Source: Candidatus Dormiibacterota bacterium (lineage in GTDB: Bacteria; Chloroflexota; Dormibacteria; Aeolococcales; Aeolococcaceae). Taken from it: a stretch of DNA of 10,804 nucleotides. Within the stretch, counting starts at the first letter, position 1; each line of letters opens with the position of its first letter. The notes beneath the pieces were generated by a model that was not told the origin of the DNA, did no database searches, and was given only the letters and a program-made list of their open reading frames with translations. Positions 6,685 through 10,804 of this stretch are shown here, piece by piece. Both the position numbers and the translations under genes were made by a program. The DNA lies in assembly GCA_003153215.1 (NCBI GenBank), contig PLXL01000060.1, positions 9,415 to 20,218 of the forward strand, given 5' to 3'.

Positions 6685-8447
6685 GAGGAGATCGCCTTCC
6701 CGTGGGCGGCCAGCTGGGCGCAGCTCCCGGTGGGTGCGGGCTGCCGCGGGAGGTGCAGGGAGGCCAGCTCGCTCCTCAGGACAAAGGCCTGGTTGTGCGG
6801 GTCGCTGTAAACCATCACCCAGTTGGGGCTCGCCTCGAGCACATGATCAAGGGCACTTCCGGTGTCGAAGAGCACCATCTGCGTGCCGTAATGAAGGAGG
6901 ATGGTCTGCCACTGCGGCGTCACGTCGGCCACGTCGGAGTAGGTGTAGAGGAGGCTGTCGCCCATCAGGGCAGCGTCTCCGAAGATGAAGATCTTGTCGC
7001 CGGTGCCGGCCAGGCTCCAGGCCAGATACCCGCCCTCCCCGTACTGGTTGAAGATCCGCAGGTGGCCCGGGGCTGACCGGAGCCAGGCGCTGGCGCAGAC
7101 CGGGTAGGTCTCCGCGTAGCTGAGCGTGGTGGGGGTGGTGGTCATCGCGGGGACGAGGCGGAGCGCCACCCAGCCGCCGAGGAGCGCCGCAGTCATCACC
7201 GCCAGGGCGGTGACCCGGAGGCGGAACGGGGGCAGCGGGCGGGCGGTTGGCCGGACGGCCGGAGACGTCGCGTTCCCGCCGGCGTCGGCTGGGGGGGGCG
7301 CCCCCGCGCCGGCGGCGACCGGGGATCCCGCCCGAGCGCCCACCCGGCGCAGCGCCGCCAGCGCCCCGTCCGACCGCAGGCGGTCCAGGAGCCGGCTCAG
7401 CTGCTCGATCCAGGTGGGGCTGGAGGCGGCCACGAAGAGGGCGACATTGCGCACCGATTCGAGGGCGAGCACGCTGGTCGCCGCCACCAGGACAGCGTCG
7501 CGCGCCCGGATCCTGCGGTTGACGATCAGGAAGCCCAGCAGGCTCACCAGCATCACCGCGAATCCGCGCACCTCCAGCTGATGGAAGTCCGGCGACTGCC
7601 ACTCGAGGATGAGCGCCTGCTGGGCCGGTGAGGCGAGCGTCTCGGCGGCGTAGATGAGGATCCCGGGCCCGTTTGGGTTGATCATCGACACCAGGGTCGA
7701 GAGGACGGTGACCCCGGCCAGGGTCGCGATCCTCCGCGGTGGAACCCGGTCGGGGAGGCCGAGACGGAGGCCCACCGCCTCGGCCGCGACGATCAGCCCG
7801 GCGAAGACCAGACCGATGACGAAGCCGCCGTGCAGGTTGCTCCACAACAGGAAGAGAGGGGGCAGGAACCAGAGCGCCCGGCCGCCGCGGAGGAGGTACC
7901 GCTCGATGAGCAGCAGCACCAGGCAGCTGAAGGTGAAGTCGACCATCTGGTCGCGCGGTCCCCAGATCGGGTTGGCCGCCAGCGCGGCGACGATCAGACC
8001 GAGGCCCAGGCTGAGCCGGTCCCCGGTGTGGAGGCGCGCCCGCAGCAGGATGAAGACCACGCCGACCCAGGTGAGCAGGCTCAGCACGGGGACGATCGCG
8101 CCCATCCCGCCAATGTTGTAGAGAGCGGCGACACCGGCCTCGAAGAGCCACTCGTGCAGGGTCCAGTGATGGTTGGCGACGGTGTAGGTGTAGGGATCGT
8201 TGCCGAGCAGATGCAGGTGGTTGGCGATCAGCAGCTGGCCGGTTTGGAGGTGCCACCAGAAGTCGGGGTCGGTGATCGCAGAGGTCACCGCGATGGCGGT
8301 GATCAGCAGGGCACCGACGACCAGAAGGCCCCCCGGGGTGCTCAGCCCGTCGAGGGCGTCGTGCAGGCGCCGCATGAGGGGGCGCGGAGGGGGGGCGCCG
8401 CCGCCGCCCGGGGCGTCCGGCGCAGCCGTGATGAGGCCGGAGCCCAT
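6681..8447 (-). CDS. Polytopic membrane protein, GT-C glycosyltransferase-like (paralogue 1)
   Basis: A 588-aa protein, paralogous to the gene downstream. After the first membrane helix comes TDPDFWWHLQTG (59-70), then HHWTLHEWLFE (93-103), FLLWSNLHGGF (199-209), NPNGPG (257-262), LEWQSPDFHQL (281-291) and SVRNVALF (331-338). A low-complexity Gly/Ala/Pro linker (~371-405), one more membrane helix (~410-430) and a soluble C-terminal domain (FNQYGEGGYLAW, 466-477) follow. The paralogue carries the matching DGDAGYLAYRF block. The first-loop DPD/WWH is the best candidate catalytic or ligand site by analogy with GT-C enzymes; the activity is inferred. The gene starts 26 bp after the stand-alone receiver stops and overlaps the second paralogue by 4 bp, so the three are probably one operon. 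The ATG at 8447 has only a weak GGGGG-type RBS. Confidence 0.85.
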   Translation of the reverse strand: MGSGLITAAPDAPGGGGAPPPRPLMRRLHDALDGLSTPGGLLVVGALLITAIAVTSAITDPDFWWHLQTGQLLIANHLHLLGNDPYTYTVANHHWTLHEWLFEAGVAALYNIGGMGAIVPVLSLLTWVGVVFILLRARLHTGDRLSLGLGLIVAALAANPIWGPRDQMVDFTFSCLVLLLIERYLLRGGRALWFLPPLFLLWSNLHGGFVIGLVFAGLIVAAEAVGLRLGLPDRVPPRRIATLAGVTVLSTLVSMINPNGPGILIYAAETLASPAQQALILEWQSPDFHQLEVRGFAVMLVSLLGFLIVNRRIRARDAVLVAATSVLALESVRNVALFVAASSPTWIEQLSRLLDRLRSDGALAALRRVGARAGSPVAAGAGAPPPADAGGNATSPAVRPTARPLPPFRLRVTALAVMTAALLGGWVALRLVPAMTTTPTTLSYAETYPVCASAWLRSAPGHLRIFNQYGEGGYLAWSLAGTGDKIFIFGDAALMGDSLLYTYSDVADVTPQWQTILLHYGTQMVLFDTGSALDHVLEASPNWVMVYSDPHNQAFVLRSELASLHLPRQPAPTGSCAQLAAHGKAISS

Positions 8448-8468
8448 CGGCCCAAACCCCCGCTCGCC

Positions 8469-8488
8469 CCGGCTCAGCGCCGAGCCGG
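8469..8488 (-). repeat. Perfect hairpin over the receiver stop codon
   Basis: CCGGCTC (8469-8475) pairs with GAGCCGG (8482-8488) around a 6-nt loop. The stem includes part of the receiver's stop codon and ends 22 nt before the start of the membrane-protein gene. No T-tract follows on the minus strand, so a role in mRNA processing or start-site masking is likelier than intrinsic termination. Confidence 0.45.
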
Positions 8489-8941
8489 TCCGTCCCCGGC
8501 CTGGGCCGGGGCGACGGGATGAGCGGTGACTATGGCCGTCGAGTGAGCCCGGGGCAGCGGGTCGGTGACGAGGCTTTCCAGCACGGCCACCAGCTGGCGC
8601 GGGTTGAACGGTTTGTTCATGAACTCGATTCCGCCCAGCTCCATCACCGCCTGAATGTCCTCGTCGAAGACCCGGGCGGTCAGGAGGATGATCGGCACCG
8701 CGGCGAAGCGCGGGTCGGCGCGGAGCTCCCGACAGACGGTGAGGCCGGAGATGCGGGGCATCATGACGTCGACGACCAGCGCGTCGGGCGGCCAGTTCTC
8801 CACGGCAGCCAGGGCGTCGGCGCCGTCGTTGACCGTCAGGACGTCGTACCCCTGGTTGCTCAGGAGCATATCGACGAGGCGGCGCAGGGCCGGGTCATCC
8901 TCGGCAACGAGGATGCGCGTCGGCCCCGGCGTGTCGCTCAT
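8474..8941 (-). CDS. Stand-alone receiver-domain response regulator (CheY-like)
   Basis: A 155-aa protein made of one receiver domain (residues ~8-125) and a ~28-aa Pro/Ala-rich tail, with no output domain. Catalytic residues are complete: Asp15/Asp16 in VAEDDP, phospho-acceptor Asp58 in LVVDVMMP, Thr88 in ILLTAR and Lys110 in MNKPF. Such proteins act by protein-protein contact or as phosphorelay intermediates (established for CheY/Spo0F types). It leads an operon with two GT-C-like membrane proteins and is divergent from a HisKA_3 kinase. That kinase class usually partners LuxR/NarL-type regulators, so the pairing is only a hypothesis. ATG 8941 gives a normal receiver N-terminus. ATG 8956, five codons upstream with GGAG 4 nt before it, is an equally reasonable start. 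The frame continues far upstream, but that part lacks receiver features. Confidence 0.92.
   Translation of the reverse strand: MSDTPGPTRILVAEDDPALRRLVDMLLSNQGYDVLTVNDGADALAAVENWPPDALVVDVMMPRISGLTVCRELRADPRFAAVPIILLTARVFDEDIQAVMELGGIEFMNKPFNPRQLVAVLESLVTDPLPRAHSTAIVTAHPVAPAQAGDGPARR
8494..8511 (-). repeat. Second perfect GC hairpin at the 3' end of the receiver gene
   Basis: CCCCGGCC (8494-8501) and GGCCGGGG (8504-8511) are perfect 8-base arms separated by 2 nt; in RNA this would probably fold as 7 bp with a 4-nt loop. It lies in the codons of the receiver's unstructured C-terminal tail, just before the hairpin at 8469-8488. Confidence 0.45.
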
Positions 8942-9016
8942 CGCTCTCGTCCTCATTGGTCTCCGTCCACGGCACCACGAGCCTCGGGAGGGTGGACGGC
9001 GGTGGCCCTGGAGCCG

Positions 9017-9036
9017 GTTATACCCTCGGGGTGTAA
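9017..9036 (-). promoter_or_regulatory. Candidate -10 box within an operator-like inverted repeat
   Basis: On the minus strand 9022-9017 reads TATAAC, a good -10. It is embedded in an 8-3-8 inverted repeat, TTATACCC-TCG-GGGTGTAA (9018-9036), with one mismatch. Transcription from it would start near 9010 and leave a 5' leader of roughly 55-70 nt before the receiver gene. No matching -35 is evident, which would suit an activator-dependent promoter. A regulator bound to the repeat would cover the -10. Confidence 0.4.
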
Positions 9037-9282
9037 AGGGGGAGTGACGACGCAACCGGCTTGTCACACACCCGATGTGAGGCCTTCCCAGAGCTCCGTC
9101 CCTGACCACCGAGTCGTGACGCCACGGTGCCATCGGCGCGGCTTCGGGGAGGTGCTTCGCCACTCGATCGACGCGCTCGGCGCCGGCGGTCTCGGGACTG
9201 GCCCGCGGCGCTCCGGCGAAGCGGTCACGCCCTGGCGCGTCATTGTCACTGCCACGCGTCAGTCGCCTTCCTGGGCCGCCGG

Positions 9283-9288
9283 TATCAT
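9283..9288 (+). promoter_or_regulatory. Weak candidate -10 box for the HisKA_3 kinase
   Basis: TATCAT matches TATAAT at five of six positions and lies 32 bp before the kinase ATG at 9321. There is no recognisable -35 and no Shine-Dalgarno in the short predicted leader. Confidence 0.25.
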
Positions 9289-9320
9289 GGCCGCGCAGTG
9301 TTTCGCCCGCTTCTGCCCGC

Positions 9321-10388
9321 ATGACCGTGGCCGCAGAGACCGGGCGGCCGGTCAATCCGTCCGCGATCTCTGGCATCCGGTTCCTCATCACCAAGCGGAT
9401 TGAGGACCTCGAAGGCGTGGCACTGCGCCTCGAGGCCCGCCAGGCAGACGCCGTCGACCGGCGCGACCAGTTGCGGGACCGGCTCGAGGAGGCGGAGGTG
9501 GCCTGGAGCCACGTCCTCAAGAACTTCGAGCGCTTCGCCGTCGGGGACATCGACACCCAGTTCCGGATGGTCTCCTCGACCCGGGCGGACCTCGCCTCCC
9601 TGGAGGAGAGGACTCGGGACACGGCCGCCCGCATGACCGACATCCATCGCGAGCAGGAGCTCCTCCGCCAGGTCTACCGGAGCCTGGACGACCTGGCGGC
9701 GAGCGCCGCCACCCCCGCTCCGACCGCAGGCAGCGCCCGGCTCCGCAACACTTCCCGCCAGGTCTTCCAGATCATCGAGGAAGAGCGGATGCGGATCGCC
9801 CGGGACATGCACGACGGGCCCGCTCAGTCCATGGCCAACCTGGTCCTCCAGGCAGAGATCCTGGAGCGCCTGATCAGCCGCGACCCGCAGCTGGTCGTCA
9901 ACGAGCTGGCCGACTTCAAGGACGGGGTCCGGGGGGTCCTGGACGAGACGCGGCGGCTGATCTTTGACCTGCGTCCGATGACTCTCGACGACCTCGGCCT
10001 GGTGCCCACCCTGCGCAAGTTCACCAAGGATTTCGAATTGAGCGGGATGATCACCAGCCTGCGGGTGATCGGGGAGGAGGCGCGGCTTCCCGGCGCTCTG
10101 GAGCCGACCCTCTTCCGGATCATCCAGGAAGCGATGAACAACGCCAGGAAGCACGCCCGGGCCAAGAACGTGGAGGTGGTCGTCGCCTTCCAGCCGCATG
10201 CGGTCTCAGCAATCGTCCGCGACGACGGCGTCGGCTTCGATGTCGCCGCCGCCGAGGGGCGGCTGGACTCCGGCAAGCACCTCGGCATGATCTCGATGCG
10301 GGAGCGTGCCGACCTGGAGAAGGGCCGCCTCGAGATCCGGTCCCAGATCGGCAAGGGCACCGAGATCCGGGTGAGCTTCGAGCACTGA
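9321..10388 (+). CDS. Soluble DegS-like sensor histidine kinase (HisKA_3 family)
   Basis: A 355-aa kinase without membrane segments. Residues ~25-125 are charged heptad-like helices (coiled coil), resembling DegS-type sensor regions. HisKA_3 follows: EEERMRIARDMHDGPAQ with phospho-acceptor His164, then DETRRLIFDLRPMTLDDLGL (208-227). The ATPase domain has an N box with Asn273/Asn274 in IIQEAMNNARKHA, G1 RDDGVGFD (300-307) and GKHLGMISMRERA (318-330). All catalytic boxes look intact. HisKA_3 kinases normally phosphorylate LuxR/NarL-type regulators; none is in this window, and the nearest regulator is the divergent stand-alone receiver. With no membrane anchor it should sense a cytoplasmic cue or use a partner protein. 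ATG 9321 is preferred because it starts just before the helical region. There is no SD, and the frame is open back to ATG 9243, which would add 26 unconvincing residues. Confidence 0.93.
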   Translation: MTVAAETGRPVNPSAISGIRFLITKRIEDLEGVALRLEARQADAVDRRDQLRDRLEEAEVAWSHVLKNFERFAVGDIDTQFRMVSSTRADLASLEERTRDTAARMTDIHREQELLRQVYRSLDDLAASAATPAPTAGSARLRNTSRQVFQIIEEERMRIARDMHDGPAQSMANLVLQAEILERLISRDPQLVVNELADFKDGVRGVLDETRRLIFDLRPMTLDDLGLVPTLRKFTKDFELSGMITSLRVIGEEARLPGALEPTLFRIIQEAMNNARKHARAKNVEVVVAFQPHAVSAIVRDDGVGFDVAAAEGRLDSGKHLGMISMRERADLEKGRLEIRSQIGKGTEIRVSFEH

Positions 10389-10407
10389 TCGCTCGGGAGA
10401 GGGGTTG

Positions 10408-10429
10408 CCGGCGAGCGCCTGGGCGCCGG
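10408..10429 (+). terminator. Possible hairpin downstream of the HisKA_3 kinase
   Basis: CCGGCG (10408-10413) and CGCCGG (10424-10429) form a 6-bp stem with a 10-nt loop, starting 20 nt after the kinase stop. No T-tract follows, so any termination would be weak or factor-dependent. Confidence 0.3.
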
Positions 10430-10455
10430 GGAGTCGGACCGGCGCCGTCGATTGA

Positions 10456-10461
10456 CACAAT
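10456..10461 (+). promoter_or_regulatory. Candidate -10 box for a leaderless HAD gene
   Basis: CACAAT matches the -10 consensus at four of six positions and ends 6 nt before GTG 10468, so transcription could begin at the start codon itself. The overlapping TTGACA at 10452-10457 looks like a perfect -35 but has no -10 about 17 bp downstream. Confidence 0.25.
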
Positions 10462-10464
10462 GGC

Positions 10465-10804
10465 GTGGTGCGGTTCCGCGTCCTGGCATGCGACTTCGAT
10501 GGAACCATCGCGACCGAGGGCGTGGTCGCTCCGGCCACCCTGACGGCACTGGAGCGAGTGCGGCGGAGTGGCCGGCGGTTGCTCCTGGTCACCGGGCGCA
10601 CCCGCCCACAGCTCGAGATGGTCTTCGCCAGGTGGGACGTCTTTGACCGGCTCGTGCTCGAGAACGGAGCGGTGCTGGTCGACCCCTCCGCCGGCACCGA
10701 GCGGCTGCTCTGTGCCCCGGTCTCCAGCCGGCTGGAACCCGAGCTGCGCCGCCGCGGCGTCGAGCCGCTGGCACTCGGGCGGGCCATCTATGCCGCCTCG
10801 GGCC
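10465..10804 (+). CDS. HAD-superfamily hydrolase, Cof/IIB-like (3' end cut by window edge)
   Basis: The frame starts with two consecutive GTG codons (10465 and 10468) and runs off the right edge after about 113 residues. An in-frame TGA at 10453-10455 rules out a start further upstream. Seen, numbered from GTG 10468: HAD motif I ACDFDGTI with nucleophile Asp9 and acid/base Asp11; motif II LLLVTGR with Thr42; then VLENGAVLVD (63-72). The NGA step after motif II is typical of Cof-type, subclass IIB phosphatases acting on sugar phosphates or phosphorylated cofactors. Motifs III and IV lie beyond the window, so the full domain layout and any fusion partner are unknown. There is no Shine-Dalgarno before either GTG; a leaderless start at 10468 is plausible. 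It lies 76 bp downstream of the HisKA_3 kinase on the same strand, with no clear functional link. Confidence 0.9.
   Translation, partial: MVRFRVLACDFDGTIATEGVVAPATLTALERVRRSGRRLLLVTGRTRPQLEMVFARWDVFDRLVLENGAVLVDPSAGTERLLCAPVSSRLEPELRRRGVEPLALGRAIYAASG

Larger units (their letters stand above)
8957..9320. other. Divergent intergenic region, receiver operon / HisKA_3 kinase
   Basis: About 365-380 bp without a convincing gene. Open frames cross it on both strands but show no conserved motif, RBS or sensible start. It holds a candidate promoter/operator for the receiver operon near 9017-9036, a TCACA-N7-TGTGA inverted repeat at 9064-9080 and a -10-like box for the kinase at 9283-9288. Nothing else stood out in 9081-9280. 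Confidence 0.55.

Noticed and set aside
5155..6810. 551-codon plus-strand open frame antisense to the GT-C-like gene
   Set aside because: The translation is a low-complexity Gly/Asp/Glu/His/Arg string typical of the reverse of GC-rich membrane genes. The minus strand encodes coherent membrane helices and conserved blocks.
9064..9080. TCACA-N7-TGTGA palindrome resembling a CRP-type site
   Set aside because: The half-sites are in the opposite order to TGTGA-N6-TCACA and the spacing differs. Five-base arms can arise by chance, so no regulator is named.
9064..9255. Possible 63-aa minus-strand gene in the divergent intergenic region
   Set aside because: Composition is Pro/Arg/Thr-rich and low in structure, there is no SD, and it lies where promoters are expected.
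8519..9403. Plus-strand frame of 294 codons antisense to the receiver and crossing the intergenic region
   Set aside because: Its first half is the shadow of the receiver and the rest has no recognisable content or RBS.
9285..10199. 304-codon minus-strand frame antisense to the HisKA_3 kinase
   Set aside because: It is a shadow of the kinase, which has all its catalytic boxes on the plus strand.
10452..10457. Perfect TTGACA as a -35 box for the HAD gene
   Set aside because: No -10-like sequence occurs about 17 bp downstream; that position already lies inside the HAD coding region.

Overview
This window is very GC-rich, with strong G/C bias at third codon positions in every gene called. It looks like a free-living, high-GC bacterial chromosome. 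The mix of two-component genes, a TPR protein, GT-C-like membrane proteins of a DPDFWWH/NLHGGF type and several apparently leaderless starts suggests Chloroflexota/Dormibacterota-like or actinobacterial ancestry. That placement is an inference from gene style and composition; no marker gene is present. I saw no tRNA, rRNA, CRISPR array, insertion sequence or phage gene.

Left part (1-3840). A ParA/Soj ATPase, cut by the window edge, is read leftward. It diverges from a small uncharacterised basic protein (934-1335, +) that has a possible leaderless promoter. Facing that gene are an OmpR/PhoB-type response regulator (1487-2323, -) and, upstream of it on the same strand, its likely partner, a membrane-bound HisKA sensor kinase (2479-3840, -). 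The 155-bp gap between kinase and regulator holds a hairpin, an AT-rich island and two GGTAA-type half sites 21 bp apart.

Middle (3841-8941). Only 30 bp separate the kinase start from the proposed start of a divergent all-helical TPR-repeat protein (+). The TPR stop codon directly abuts the stop codon of a leftward block. Read in its own direction, that block is a stand-alone receiver domain (8941-8474), then two paralogous polytopic membrane proteins resembling GT-C glycosyltransferases (8447-6681 and 6684-4996). The two membrane genes overlap by 4 bp. The receiver/membrane-protein junction carries two perfect GC-rich hairpins.

Right part (8942-10804). A 379-bp non-coding region, with an operator-like inverted repeat over a candidate -10, separates the receiver operon from a divergent soluble DegS-like HisKA_3 kinase (9321-10388, +). 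After the kinase comes the start of a HAD (Cof-type) phosphatase, cut by the right edge.

Overall logic. The window holds two signalling modules. One is a conventional HisKA/OmpR pair. The other is unusual: a soluble HisKA_3 kinase facing a CheY-like receiver that is co-transcribed with two GT-C-like envelope proteins. The second arrangement is the best candidate here for something undescribed, but the functional link is inferred only from gene order.
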